Positions 43,562 to 52,996 of a DNA stretch of 64,000 nt are shown piece after piece. The stretch comes from Paraburkholderia tagetis. GTDB lineage: Bacteria; Pseudomonadota; Gammaproteobacteria; Burkholderiales; Burkholderiaceae. The position numbers and the translations under genes are program-made. The DNA is taken from positions 83,955 to 147,954 of the forward strand of contig NZ_JAKLJA010000015.1 in NCBI RefSeq assembly GCF_022213065.1. The letters are read 5' to 3'. How positions within the stretch are numbered: the first letter of the stretch is position 1; every line of letters starts with the position of its first letter. Under the pieces are notes generated by a model that did not search any database, was not told the origin of the DNA, and was given only the letters and a program-made list of their open reading frames with translations.

Positions 43562-44640
43562 GGAGACCGCGCGTAACACTGGCCGCTGTATGCCTCATTT
43601 TTATCGTTGTCGCTTGTGAAAACAAGCTGCCACCGTTGAGTCGACAGGAAAAGCAAATCGTGAGTGAACTGACTGCGAACTTGAAAGCGCGGTGCGTAGG
43701 CCGCTATCTGATTGATATGCCGGAGGATGCCACGGAATACGGCTACGCCAAGATCGGGGGTGTTGACGTTGAAGCACAGGCGATGAGCGAAGACGCTTAC
43801 CGGGAGGAGATTGCTCAACGCGAAGCAAAGTTAAAAACTGTCGAGACCAACTATCCCCGCCCGTTTCTGTACGCCTTTGGATCAGCGCGTGGGAAAAACA
43901 CGTACTACTTTATTTACCGTGACACTGTCATCGATAGCCCAGCGACGCGATACATCGAAGGATACAAATGGGACCGTGGGTATCGCTTCATGGTGAAAAT
44001 TGAGGCGTCTGACTACCTTCATCCCGATCAAACTAATAATCCAATCGTCAGGAAATTCGATGTGAAAAATGATGTCCCCGCAAAAACTGATCTGGTACTT
44101 GGCTTGCTCGAAAAATTGCGAGGCCGCCCGAAAGAGGAGGCTCCAACCGAGCCAGGGTTGTGCTTCGCGGGTGGCTTTCTACCCGGGAAGGCAACGGATG
44201 ACCAGTACGTAAACAGTGGATTTAGATTGGCGAGTAATCGTGATGTTTTCTTTAACGTATCTGTTGATACAGCATCGCGGGAAAACACGACGCTCTTGCA
44301 GCATGCAAACAACCCTCTAACGCTGGATGCCCTCAACGCAATGGATGCGAAAGTCATTCGCAAGGGAGCGGTGGAGCTTTCCGGCTTAAAAGGAGAGGAG
44401 TGGCTCTTTGAAGGTCTGAAGCCTGGAGACGGGCGCGGCGACACCTTCAAGCTTGCCGTCAATGAAACCACGAGCCGACCAGAATCACCCTATGTGTCTC
44501 TGGGTATGCAGACTGGTGGACGGCTCAGAATAGAAGGGAAACTCGTGAGCCTCGAACATGGGTCACTCACCACCGGGGAGGCTGTAGCGCTTTGGGATGC
44601 AGTATCGAGGACGGTTCGGCTCAGGCCTGGTGCTTTGTGA
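43558..44640 (+). CDS. Tli4-family immunity lipoprotein
   Basis: The 360-residue protein has a lipoprotein signal with lipobox VVAC (cysteine near residue 21), then a Tli4-type body beginning RCVGRYLIDMPEDA and a C-terminal part with LCFAGGFLPGK and GEEWLFEGLKPG. Tli4 proteins sit in the periplasm and block Tle4 lipases. The ATG overlaps the effector stop (ATGA), so toxin and immunity are co-translated. Codon use is AT-richer than in flanking genes. Confidence 0.8.
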   Translation: MRRPRVTLAAVCLIFIVVACENKLPPLSRQEKQIVSELTANLKARCVGRYLIDMPEDATEYGYAKIGGVDVEAQAMSEDAYREEIAQREAKLKTVETNYPRPFLYAFGSARGKNTYYFIYRDTVIDSPATRYIEGYKWDRGYRFMVKIEASDYLHPDQTNNPIVRKFDVKNDVPAKTDLVLGLLEKLRGRPKEEAPTEPGLCFAGGFLPGKATDDQYVNSGFRLASNRDVFFNVSVDTASRENTTLLQHANNPLTLDALNAMDAKVIRKGAVELSGLKGEEWLFEGLKPGDGRGDTFKLAVNETTSRPESPYVSLGMQTGGRLRIEGKLVSLEHGSLTTGEAVALWDAVSRTVRLRPGAL

Positions 44641-44677
44641 TACAGGCCCGGAAAATCTGCTTCAAATAGGAAAGCAT

Positions 44678-44707
44678 GCGTCGCCCGCTTCCATTATGGG
44701 GCGACGC
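44678..44707. terminator. Hairpin between the immunity gene and iseU
   Basis: GCGTCGCCC (44678-44686) and GGGCGACGC (44699-44707) form a perfect 9-bp stem with a 12-nt loop between converging genes. No T-run follows, so it may depend on context. Confidence 0.5.
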
Positions 44708-44748
44708 TGTTCCAGAAAATCAACATAAAGCGCCTGATTCGCTTTAGC

Positions 44749-46068
44749 TCACCTCACCCCACCCACCGCCACGCGCCGCGAAAGCTGCCGACGCCCGACC
44801 CACGCGGCCGAAAGCGCACTAATGAGACCCGCACACAGCGTATAAACACAAATAAGCCACGGATCGCCGCCATTACGCTGCAAAAGCCACGTCGCCATGA
44901 TCGGGCTGATCCCGCTCGCGAAGATCCCCGAAAACTGATACACAAACGAAATCCCGGAATAGCGCACATTGGCATCAAAAAGCTCCGCAAAGAGCGCCGC
45001 CTCCGGCCCATAAACCGACGCATACACCACACCGAGCGGGATGATCACCGCGATCCACACGAGCAAGGGCTCGCCACCGCTATGCTTCATGAGCCAGAAG
45101 CCGAAGAACGACGAAAAGCCCGTGAGCAGCGATCCCCAGAAGTAGATGCGCGTGCGTCCGACACGATCCGAAAGCCGGCCAAAGAACGGAATCGTGAAGA
45201 TCATCACGAATGCGGCGGCCATGACGGCGAGCAGCGCGTCGGTGCGCGAGAGCTTGAGCGTCTGCGTGAGATAGGCGATGGTGAAAACCGCGAACACGTT
45301 GAAGAACACGCCGTCGATGAAGCGCGCACCCATGCCCGCGAGCACGTTGCCGGGGTAGCGGGTGAGCACCTCGGCAATCGGCACGCGAATTTCGGCCCCC
45401 GCTTGCTTCACGCGCTCGAACTCGGGCGTTTCCATCACGCGCAGGCGGATATACATGCCGATCGCCACGAGCGCGAATGAGAGGAAGAACGCCACACGCC
45501 AGCCCCACGCGAGAAATTGCGCATTGCTGAGCGTGGAAGAGAGCAGCGCGACCACGCCCGAGGCGAGGCACAGCCCGATCGCAAGGCCGATTTGCGGAAT
45601 GCTCGCGAAGAGTCCGCGTTTGCCTTCGGGGGCGTACTCGAACGACATGAGCACGGCGCCGCCCCATTCGCCGCCGAGACCCAGGCCTTGTGCGACGCGC
45701 AGGACGAGCAGCAGCGCGGGCGCCCAGAGGCCGATCTGCGCGTAGGTGGGCACGGTGCCGATCAGCACGGTGGCGACGCCCATGATGGAAAGCGTCATCA
45801 CCAGCATGCTCTTGCGGCCGAGCCGGTCGCCGAAATGGCCGAAGATCATCCCGCCGAGCGGGCGGCTCAGAAAGCCCACGGCAAAGGTGCCGTAGGCGAG
45901 CATCGTGGAGATGAGGGGATCGCCGCTCGGGAAATAGAGCTTGTTGAAAACGATGCCGGCGACCACACCGTAGAGGAAGAAGTCATACCATTCGATGGTC
46001 GCGCCAATCAGGCTCGCTACGACCACGCGTCTCATCTGCCGGGCATCGACCCGGGGCAATGCGTTCAT
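44749..46068 (-). CDS. iseU: MFS transporter, probable isethionate importer (IseU)
   Basis: The 439-residue protein has 12 membrane helices and belongs to the metabolite:H+ symporter branch of the major facilitators, with IEWYDFFLYGVVAGIVFNKLYFP and GHFGDRLGRKSMLVMTL. It lies downstream of an IseJ-like dehydrogenase and an IclR regulator on the same strand, which matches the isethionate cluster reported in Cupriavidus necator. Substrate is inferred from that context; MHS transporters also carry shikimate, alpha-ketoglutarate and betaine. Confidence 0.7.
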   Translation of the reverse strand: MNALPRVDARQMRRVVVASLIGATIEWYDFFLYGVVAGIVFNKLYFPSGDPLISTMLAYGTFAVGFLSRPLGGMIFGHFGDRLGRKSMLVMTLSIMGVATVLIGTVPTYAQIGLWAPALLLVLRVAQGLGLGGEWGGAVLMSFEYAPEGKRGLFASIPQIGLAIGLCLASGVVALLSSTLSNAQFLAWGWRVAFFLSFALVAIGMYIRLRVMETPEFERVKQAGAEIRVPIAEVLTRYPGNVLAGMGARFIDGVFFNVFAVFTIAYLTQTLKLSRTDALLAVMAAAFVMIFTIPFFGRLSDRVGRTRIYFWGSLLTGFSSFFGFWLMKHSGGEPLLVWIAVIIPLGVVYASVYGPEAALFAELFDANVRYSGISFVYQFSGIFASGISPIMATWLLQRNGGDPWLICVYTLCAGLISALSAAWVGRRQLSRRVAVGGVR

Positions 46069-46141
46069 GGTTGTCTCCAGAAATAGGCTTGGTTATCCTT
46101 CATGGCCGCTGCGTTTCACATGGCCTGCATGACTGCGTGGG

Positions 46142-47779
46142 TCAGACGTGCGCTTGCGCATGCTCCGGTTGCGACGCGGTAAGCGCTGGGCGGTCCTCGA
46201 GAATCATGTCGGCCGCTTTCTCGGCGATCATGATCACGGGGGCATTCGTGTTGCCGGAGACGAGTTCCGGCATGATCGACGCGTCCACCACGCGCAGGCC
46301 GCCGAGGCCGTGCACTCTCAGCCGTTCGTCGACGACGGCCATGGCATCGCGGCCCATCTTGCAGGTGCCCGCGGGATGGTAGATGGACTGGCTGTAGTTG
46401 CGCGCGGCCTCCAGCAGTTCGGCATCGGTCTGGTACTGCGCACCCGGCACGAACTCGGAGACGATGTGCGGCGCAAGCGAGGGCGCGGCCGCGATGCTGC
46501 GCGCGACCCGGATGCCGCCGATCACCACTGGATGGTCGCGTACGTCGGACAGATAGTTCGCGTGGATGGCCGGATACGCGAGCGGCTCGGTCGAGCGGAT
46601 CTCGACGCTGCCGCGGCTATAGGGACGTAGTTGGCATACCGAAGCAGTGAATGCGGAGAACGGATGTGCGCCCTTGCCGGGTTTGTCGGCGCTTAGTGGT
46701 TGCATGTGGAACTGGATGTCGGGGCGCTCGACATCGGGGCGCGAGCGCGTGAAGATCGCGACCTGGCTTGCGGCCAGCGTGAGCGGACCAGTGCGCCAGA
46801 GCGCGTATTGCAGCCCGATCCATGCCTTGCGCAAGGGGTGATTGACTTCATCGTTGAGCGTGCGCTCGCGCGTGCGGAACACGAGACGCACCTGAAGATG
46901 GTCCTGCAGGTTCTGCCCCACGCCAGCCAGTTCGTGCAGCACAGGTACGCCGGCATTGCGCAATACGTCCGCTGGACCCACGCCGGAGTGCTGAAGAATT
47001 TGCGGCGAGCCTATCGCGCCGGAAGCGAGAATGACCTCCACGCGAGCGCGCGCCTGTTTGCGCTCGCCGCCCTGCATGTACTCCACGCCCACCGCGCGGC
47101 GCCCTTCGAAGAGCACCCGGCACGCTTGCGCGCGCGTCGCCACGCTCAGGTTGCTGCGATGGCGCGCGGGCTTGAGAAAGCCCTTGGCGGTGCTCCAGCG
47201 AAAGCCCTTGTATGCCGTTTGCTGAAAATAGCCGACGCCTTCCTGGCTTGCGCCGTTGTAGTCCTGATTGAGCGGAATGCCGATGTCCTGCGCGGCGGCG
47301 ATGAAGTGATCGGCGATGGGACGGTGCAGCCGCAGGTCGGAGACCTTCAACGGGCCGCCCACGCCGTGCCATTCGTTCGCACCGCGCTCCTGGTCCTCGG
47401 ACTTTTTGAAGTAGGGGAGCACGTCGTCGTAACGCCAACCATGGTTGCCGAGCGCGGCCCATCGGTCGTAGTCCTCACGTTGCCCGCGGACGTAGAGCAG
47501 GCCATTGAGCGAACTCGAACCGCCGAGCACCTTACCGCGCGGCCAGTCGATTTGCCGCCCGGCCACGTTTTCGTCGGGCTCGGTGCGATAGCACCAGTCG
47601 AGCTCGGGGTCGTGCATGGTCTTGAAGTAGCCAACCGGGACGTGGATCCACGGGTTGGAGTCCTCGCCGCCCGCTTCGAGCAGCAGCACGGTATTGCGGG
47701 CATCGGCGCTCAGGCGGTTGGCGAGCACGCAGCCCGCCGATCCGGCGCCGACGATCAGGTAATCGACTTCGTGTTCCAT
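46142..47779 (-). CDS. iseJ: GMC-family FAD dehydrogenase, probable isethionate dehydrogenase (IseJ)
   Basis: The 545-residue GMC oxidoreductase resembles choline dehydrogenase. It has the FAD-binding start DYLIVGAGSAGCVLANRLS, GKVLGGSSSLNGLLYVRG, ASGAIGSPQILQHSGVG, and the catalytic His/Asn pair in YHPAGTCKMG and SGNTNAPVIMIAEKAA. In the isethionate pathway such an enzyme oxidises 2-hydroxyethanesulfonate to sulfoacetaldehyde and reduces a cytochrome. It lies 73 bp before iseU on the same strand. Element copy C separates it from iseR. A plain choline or alcohol dehydrogenase is the alternative. Confidence 0.75.
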   Translation of the reverse strand: MEHEVDYLIVGAGSAGCVLANRLSADARNTVLLLEAGGEDSNPWIHVPVGYFKTMHDPELDWCYRTEPDENVAGRQIDWPRGKVLGGSSSLNGLLYVRGQREDYDRWAALGNHGWRYDDVLPYFKKSEDQERGANEWHGVGGPLKVSDLRLHRPIADHFIAAAQDIGIPLNQDYNGASQEGVGYFQQTAYKGFRWSTAKGFLKPARHRSNLSVATRAQACRVLFEGRRAVGVEYMQGGERKQARARVEVILASGAIGSPQILQHSGVGPADVLRNAGVPVLHELAGVGQNLQDHLQVRLVFRTRERTLNDEVNHPLRKAWIGLQYALWRTGPLTLAASQVAIFTRSRPDVERPDIQFHMQPLSADKPGKGAHPFSAFTASVCQLRPYSRGSVEIRSTEPLAYPAIHANYLSDVRDHPVVIGGIRVARSIAAAPSLAPHIVSEFVPGAQYQTDAELLEAARNYSQSIYHPAGTCKMGRDAMAVVDERLRVHGLGGLRVVDASIMPELVSGNTNAPVIMIAEKAADMILEDRPALTASQPEHAQAHV

Positions 47780-47990
47780 GAATCCCGTCTCCTCGAAATC
47801 CAGGCGCGGCGCGGCGTGGTTCGATGTACGCCTTGTGCCGCGTTTTTTGAATCAATGTCGTGGATGGGGAGAGCGATCGCAAGCGCAAATGGTGCGCGCA
47901 CGCCGAAAGTGAAACGGAAACCGCTGAAACGGAATCAGAAGTCTGTGGGGGAGTGCCTGGTTTGTGTTGGCTGCCAGGGGGTGGTTTTTT

Positions 47991-48551
47991 CGCGTTTCCT
48001 TGTTTTCGTGTCGGTCTATTAGCGTTGCCCCTGTGCGGGGCGGCACCTACTTTTCTTTGCAGCGGCAAAGAAAAGTAGGCAAAAGAAAGCCGCTCAAACC
48101 GCCAGTGTGACGCCGTCCACCTCTTGCCGTTAATCGAAGTGGTTCCGGGGCATCCGTCACCTCGCACATTCAACGTTAGTGACAAAGGGCCCGCACATCC
48201 CGCTGCTCGCTACGCGCGCAGCGGTCGGGTCTGCATGGGAAACCAGGTGTGCTGCCTGGGTACTCGAATGCGCATGCGCAGCATCGATGCGCAGGCATCC
48301 TGATTGTTTTGGATTATGCCCCACGGCGCGCGTAGCGCCGCCGGAGGAATGAGCCCTTAGTCACTCCGTTGTAGGGCGCGTGGTGGCGGACGCTCCGGAA
48401 CCGCTCCGATTAAAGGCAAGTGGTGTACTGCGTCACACTGGCGGTTTGAGCGGCTTTCTTTTGCCTACTTTTCTTTGCCGCTGCAAAGAAAAGTAGGTGC
48501 CGCCCCGCACAGGGGCAACGCTAGCAGACCGACACGAACACAAGGAAACGC
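47991..48551. repeat. Palindromic dispersed element, copy C (561 bp)
   Basis: It has the same ends, paired arms, 15-bp tip hairpins and core orientation as copy A; GGATTATGCCCC begins at 48311, 320 bp from the left end. It differs from A by scattered substitutions in the core and arms. Unlike A and B, it lies between two genes on the same strand, iseR and iseJ, where its hairpins may interrupt read-through. Confidence 0.9.
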
Positions 48552-48625
48552 AAAAAAGCGGAAACCGCGAAACAGCAACCGCCCGAAAAAACCCTAACGA
48601 AAGCCCGCACCGGCCCAGCGCCGGT

Positions 48626-49441
48626 TCATGCCAGCGACAGACCCTGAAGCAGCGGCGCGAGCCCGTTCGCGGTTTCCCGCATGCGGCCCACGGCTTCCAG
48701 CAGATCGTTGAGGCTCTTGCGCGCGGTCGGCGCGTGCACGGCGAGCGCAGCCAGCACGCGCTTGCTGGCGGGGTCCATCACAGGCACCGCGATCGCCACC
48801 ATACCGCGCACGAACTCCTCGTTGTCGATGCCGATGCCGCGCACCGCGAGCCGGTCCAGCTCGGTGGCGAGAATCTGCGGATCGGTGAGGGTGCGATACG
48901 TCATCTTCGTGAGCACGAGGCGCTCGAGCAGCGCGTTGCGTTCGAGTGCCGTCATCTGCGAGAGAAACAGCTTGCCGCTCGCGGTGCAGTGCAGCGGAAC
49001 GTGCATGCCGGGGCGCATTTCCATGCGCAGTGGCTCCGTCGTTTCGACACGCTCGATGTAGAGCACGCGGTCGCCGTCGAGCGCGGTGAGGTTGCAGGTC
49101 TCGCCAAGGGACTCCACGAGCGAGCGCAGCAGCACGCGGCAGGAGCGCGTGAATGTGTTGTTGGCGAGCGTGGCCAGCGCGAGCTGCGCCGCGCGGGGCC
49201 CAAGCGCAATGCTGCGGTCGTGGCCGCGCGAGTCGGGCATGTGGACCACGTAGCCGCGCGTTTCGAGCGAGTCGATGAGTCTCAGCAGCGTGGCCTTGGG
49301 AATATGGAGCCGCGCGGACAGTTGGGACAGCGTGTACGGCTGGCCCGCCGACGCTAACTGCTCCAGCACGACGAGCGCGCGCAGCACGCGTGCATCGTCC
49401 GTCGACGATTCGTCGCGCGGCGCTGGTGCAGTGTCTCGCAT
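48626..49441 (-). CDS. iseR: IclR-family regulator, probable IseR
   Basis: The 271-residue protein has an IclR winged helix (LSQLSARLHIPKATLLRLIDSLETRGYV) and an effector domain with HCTASGKLFLSQM and PVMDPASKRVLAALAVHAPT. It is similar in layout to SauR. Its position upstream of IseJ- and IseU-like genes supports the name. A GGAACAAATTGTTC palindrome lies about 75 bp upstream of its start and is a candidate binding site. It is divergent from the FAD oxidase gene at 49828 and may control both directions. Confidence 0.75.
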   Translation of the reverse strand: MRDTAPAPRDESSTDDARVLRALVVLEQLASAGQPYTLSQLSARLHIPKATLLRLIDSLETRGYVVHMPDSRGHDRSIALGPRAAQLALATLANNTFTRSCRVLLRSLVESLGETCNLTALDGDRVLYIERVETTEPLRMEMRPGMHVPLHCTASGKLFLSQMTALERNALLERLVLTKMTYRTLTDPQILATELDRLAVRGIGIDNEEFVRGMVAIAVPVMDPASKRVLAALAVHAPTARKSLNDLLEAVGRMRETANGLAPLLQGLSLA

Positions 49442-49513
49442 GGTCTCTCCGGGTTTTCCTCAGGTCCGTTTTTGCCGGCAATGAAATGCACGGCGTGTGA
49501 TGGCGGGAATAAT

Positions 49514-49527
49514 GGAACAAATTGTTC
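49514..49527. promoter_or_regulatory. Candidate IseR operator
   Basis: GAACAA-A-TTGTTC forms a palindrome with 6-bp arms in the iseR/oxidase divergent gap. Related GGAACAA and TTGTTCC half-sites recur upstream of xsc and tauC. The gap 49442-49735 holds no supported gene. Confidence 0.5.
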
Positions 49528-49735
49528 GGGTTTTCTAGCCCATTTTCAAAGCGAACATGAAGTTCGTGGCGTGACAACCCGAATTACCCTGATGCGCCGA
49601 TACAAAAGTGCTGCAAATACACTGCAAACGGCCCCGCTGTACCAGGCGATACCAGGCCACTGGTTCTACCTGGGTGCAATTGGTCTGCCTAGAATTTTCA
49701 CCAACGGAGCACGAAAGAAAAGACAGGAGACAGGC

Positions 49736-49825
49736 ATGACGATCAAGCAGTCGGCAGCAACCGCTCTCACCCCAGTCCGTGTAACCGTCCGCGCAGTTGT
49801 GCACACCAAGACGACGGAGCATTGA
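49736..49825 (+). CDS. Possible 29-residue leader peptide
   Basis: An ATG with an AGGAG site 7 bases upstream opens a 29-residue frame, MTIKQSAATALTPVRVTVRA..., ending two bases before the oxidase ATG. It has no recognised motif. Its placement suggests translational coupling to the oxidase gene, but it may be a chance frame in the leader. Confidence 0.35.
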   Translation: MTIKQSAATALTPVRVTVRAVVHTKTTEH

Positions 49826-49827
49826 TC

Positions 49828-51243
49828 ATGGGATACAGCACCATCGAGCATCCGGCCACCGGCTTTGTCGGCGGCAACAACGGCTCCACGAAATACGATC
49901 CCACCTACGATCCGCTCGTGTCCCCAGGCCCTGGGATCGGCAAGGACTACGCGCCCACCTACTGGGTCGCGACGGCGGGCACCCCACCGGCCGACGACGG
50001 CCCCGTCACGAAGGACATCGACGTCGACGTCGCGATCATCGGCGGCGGCTACACGGGTCTGGCCACGGCGTTGTGCCTCGCACGCGAGCACGGCATCAAG
50101 GCGGTCGTGCTCGAGGCAAACCGCACGAGCTGGGGTTGCAGCAGCCGCAACGGCGGGCAAGGGCAGAACGCCTCGGGCCGTCTCTCGCGCTCGCAATGGA
50201 TCGAGCGCTGGGGCAAGGGCATCGCGCTCAAGATGCACGACGAAATCCAGCAGGGCTTCAATCACTTCAAGGAGTTCGTGTCGGAGATCGACTGCGATCC
50301 GCAGCCGGGCGGTCACTTCCTGATCGCACACCGGCCGCGCATCATGGCCAAGCTCGCTGCCGAGGCCAAGGTCTGGAAGGACGTGTTCGGCTATCCGTCC
50401 GAGCTGATCGACGCGAAGACCTTCCGCCGCGAATTTATCGACGACCACGAGTCGTGCGGCGCGCTGCACGAGCCCGAAGGGATCGGTGTACATGCACTGA
50501 AGCTCGCGTTCGGCTACCTGCGCCTCGCGCGCGCAGCCGGCGCGAAGGTGCACACGAGCAGCCCGGTCATGGGCTGGGAAACCATCAACGGCGTGCATCA
50601 TCTGCGCACGCCGGGCGGCATCGTGCGGGCGCGTGCAGTGGGCATCGCAACCGGTGCGTACACGGCGCAGACGCTGCATCCGTCGCTGCGCAGCAAGGTC
50701 ATGCCGATCCTCTCGAATTCGATGGTCACGCGTGTGCTCACCGACGCCGAGATCGACGCGTGCAACTTCCGCACGACCCAGGTGCTCACGGATACGCGCA
50801 CGCTGCGCTTTTACTATCGCTTCCTGCCCGACCGCAGATTGCAGATCGGCAGCCGCAGCGCAATCACGGGGCAGGACGCGCCGAACCCGCGCCACCTCGA
50901 CCTGCTCAAGGAAGGCATGGCGCGCAAGTTTCCGGCGCTGCGCGGCGTGCAGATCGACTACTCGTGGTGGGGCTGGGTGGACGTGAGTCACGACATGATG
51001 CCGCGCGTATGCCAGCCGGATCCGCGCCAGTCGGTGTATTACGCACTCGGCTACGGCGGCAATGGCGTTTCGTATTCTCAACAGGCCGGACGGCGTCTCG
51101 CCGAGCGCATCGCCGGCAAGGGTGCGCATCAGACGCTGCCGATCTTCACTTCGCCGCTGCCAGGGCATCCATTTGCGCCATTCAGGCGCATCGGGCAGCG
51201 CATGCTCTACGTGCAGTACTTCAGGCGCGACGAGAAGCCCTGA
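49828..51243 (+). CDS. FAD-dependent amine oxidase/dehydrogenase (DAO family), TauY-like
   Basis: The 471-residue protein has a Rossmann FAD motif VDVAIIGGGYTGLATALCLA near residue 55, after an unusual 50-residue N-terminal extension, and SWGCSSRNGGQGQNASGR, as in gamma-glutamylputrescine oxidase and the large subunit of taurine dehydrogenase. The C-terminal YALGYGGNGVSYSQQAGRRLAERI closes the FAD site. It stands divergent from iseR inside a sulfonate locus, so taurine or a related amine is a plausible substrate, but no TauX-like small subunit gene is seen. The ATG at 49828 is chosen over an upstream TTG. Confidence 0.7.
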   Translation: MGYSTIEHPATGFVGGNNGSTKYDPTYDPLVSPGPGIGKDYAPTYWVATAGTPPADDGPVTKDIDVDVAIIGGGYTGLATALCLAREHGIKAVVLEANRTSWGCSSRNGGQGQNASGRLSRSQWIERWGKGIALKMHDEIQQGFNHFKEFVSEIDCDPQPGGHFLIAHRPRIMAKLAAEAKVWKDVFGYPSELIDAKTFRREFIDDHESCGALHEPEGIGVHALKLAFGYLRLARAAGAKVHTSSPVMGWETINGVHHLRTPGGIVRARAVGIATGAYTAQTLHPSLRSKVMPILSNSMVTRVLTDAEIDACNFRTTQVLTDTRTLRFYYRFLPDRRLQIGSRSAITGQDAPNPRHLDLLKEGMARKFPALRGVQIDYSWWGWVDVSHDMMPRVCQPDPRQSVYYALGYGGNGVSYSQQAGRRLAERIAGKGAHQTLPIFTSPLPGHPFAPFRRIGQRMLYVQYFRRDEKP

Positions 51244-51454
51244 AGACACGCGCTGCAACACGTTCGAATAACGAAGCAAATAACAGCAAATGAGACCCAT
51301 CCGGGCAACGCGGGTGCGCCTGTGCTTGCGCACGGGCTCGCCCGTCACGGATGGCGAGTGCCGGTTGCGTCGCGAAGCACCGCGAACGCGTCCGCACTCG
51401 AACAACCAGGAATTAACCAGGAACAACCAGGATCTGGAATCTGGAGGAGGTGAC

Positions 51455-52939
51455 ATGCAACCCTCGATGGACAATAGTCAGTTGAAATGCGGTCTCAAGC
51501 AGCGGCACATGACGATGATCGCGCTAGGCGGCGTGATCGGAGCCGGTCTTTTCGTTGGCAGTGGCGTAGTAATCCAGCAGACGGGGCCCGCTGCGGTGCT
51601 GTCGTTTCTCATCACCGGCGGGCTCGTGGTGCTGGTGATGCGCATGCTCGGCGAAATGGCCTGCGCCATGCCCGCAGTGGGTTCGTTCTACGAATATGCG
51701 CGGATGGCGTTTGCGAGTTGGCGCGGGCCGGGCAAGCTCGCGGGCTTCCTCACAGGGTGGATGTACTGGTATTTCTGGGTGATTGTGGTTGCCGTGGAGG
51801 CGGTGGCGGGCGCCAAGCTCGTCCAGTTCTGGCTACCCGACGCGCCAGCCTGGATCATCAGTCTCGTGCTGCTCGTGCTTCTGAGCGCGACGAATCTGAT
51901 CTCGGTTGGCAGCTACGGCGAGTTCGAATTCTGGTTCTCGTCGATCAAGGTCGCGGCCATCATGGTGTTCCTGTTCCTCGGCGGCCTGTACGTGCTCGGG
52001 CTGTGGCCTTCGTCGCTGCACACGGCTTCCGTGCTGCCGACGCTGCTCGGCCATGGCGGGCTCATGCCGAAGGGGATCGGGCCAGTGCTCAGTGGCGCCG
52101 TAGCGGCAACGGGTTTTTACTTCGGCGCGGAGATCGTCACGATCGCGGCGGCCGAGGCGCGCGAACCCGCGAAGGCCGTTGCCAAGGCAACCAATTCGGT
52201 GATCACGCGTGTGCTCGTGTTTTATGTGGGTTCCGTGCTGCTCGTGGTTGCGCTCGTGCCGTGGAATTCGCCGCAGATGTCGACGCCCTATGTGAGCGCC
52301 CTTGAAGTGATGGGCCTGCCCGCCGCCGCCAACATCATGAACGCGATCGTGCTGACCGCCGTGCTCTCGGCGCTGAACTCGGGCCTCTATGCCGCCTCGC
52401 GCATGCTGTTCGCACTGACCCGCCACGGCGATGCGCCCAAGGCGCTCGCGAAGGTGAGCCGCCGCGGCGTGCCGGTGCGCGCAATCCTGCTCGGCACTGT
52501 ATTTGGCTATGTGTCGGTGGTCATGTCTTACGTTTCGCCGGATACGGTGTTCGCCTTCCTCGTGAACTCGTATGGCACCGTCGCGATCTTCGTCTATCTG
52601 CTCATCGCCATGTCGCAACTGCGTCTGCGCAAGCGTCTCGATGTACAGGCAGTTGGCGAGCTGCGCGTGAAGATGTGGTGCTTCCCGTACCTCACCTGGC
52701 TCTCGATTGCCGGCATGGTCAGCATTCTCGTGGCGATGGCGTTCATCCCCGAGCAGCGCAAGCCGCTCTGGCTCGGTGTGGTGAGTCTCGTGGTGTTGCT
52801 CGCGGCCTATGCGTGGTTTAACCGTCGAGGTCGTGCACGCGAGGAGGAGCAGAACTTCCTGAACTGGCCGAATGGGTCGATGGATCAATACGCGGCCAAT
52901 ACGGGTTCGGGCAACTTTCATGGCCACCTCGGCGAGTGA
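51455..52939 (+). CDS. APC-family amino acid permease (GabP/AnsP-like)
   Basis: The 494-residue protein has 12 membrane helices and the family start LKQRHMTMIALGGVIGAGLFVGSGVVIQQTGPAA, with EMACAMPAVGSFYEYA after helix 2. A strong GGAGGAGGTGA site precedes the ATG at 51455. It lies about 210 bp after the FAD oxidase on the same strand, so it may import that enzyme's amine substrate, for example taurine or a beta- or gamma-amino acid. The C-terminal 40 residues are polar. Confidence 0.83.
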   Translation: MQPSMDNSQLKCGLKQRHMTMIALGGVIGAGLFVGSGVVIQQTGPAAVLSFLITGGLVVLVMRMLGEMACAMPAVGSFYEYARMAFASWRGPGKLAGFLTGWMYWYFWVIVVAVEAVAGAKLVQFWLPDAPAWIISLVLLVLLSATNLISVGSYGEFEFWFSSIKVAAIMVFLFLGGLYVLGLWPSSLHTASVLPTLLGHGGLMPKGIGPVLSGAVAATGFYFGAEIVTIAAAEAREPAKAVAKATNSVITRVLVFYVGSVLLVVALVPWNSPQMSTPYVSALEVMGLPAAANIMNAIVLTAVLSALNSGLYAASRMLFALTRHGDAPKALAKVSRRGVPVRAILLGTVFGYVSVVMSYVSPDTVFAFLVNSYGTVAIFVYLLIAMSQLRLRKRLDVQAVGELRVKMWCFPYLTWLSIAGMVSILVAMAFIPEQRKPLWLGVVSLVVLLAAYAWFNRRGRAREEEQNFLNWPNGSMDQYAANTGSGNFHGHLGE

Positions 52940-52996
52940 GGCCGAATGAAGCCGAATACGCTTGTGCGCACCCATGACGACCACGAGGAGAGCACC

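Noticed and set aside
119..48551. CRISPR array or classical insertion sequence as an explanation for the repeats
   Set aside because: There are no short regularly spaced repeats with spacers, and no transposase gene is inside or next to any copy.
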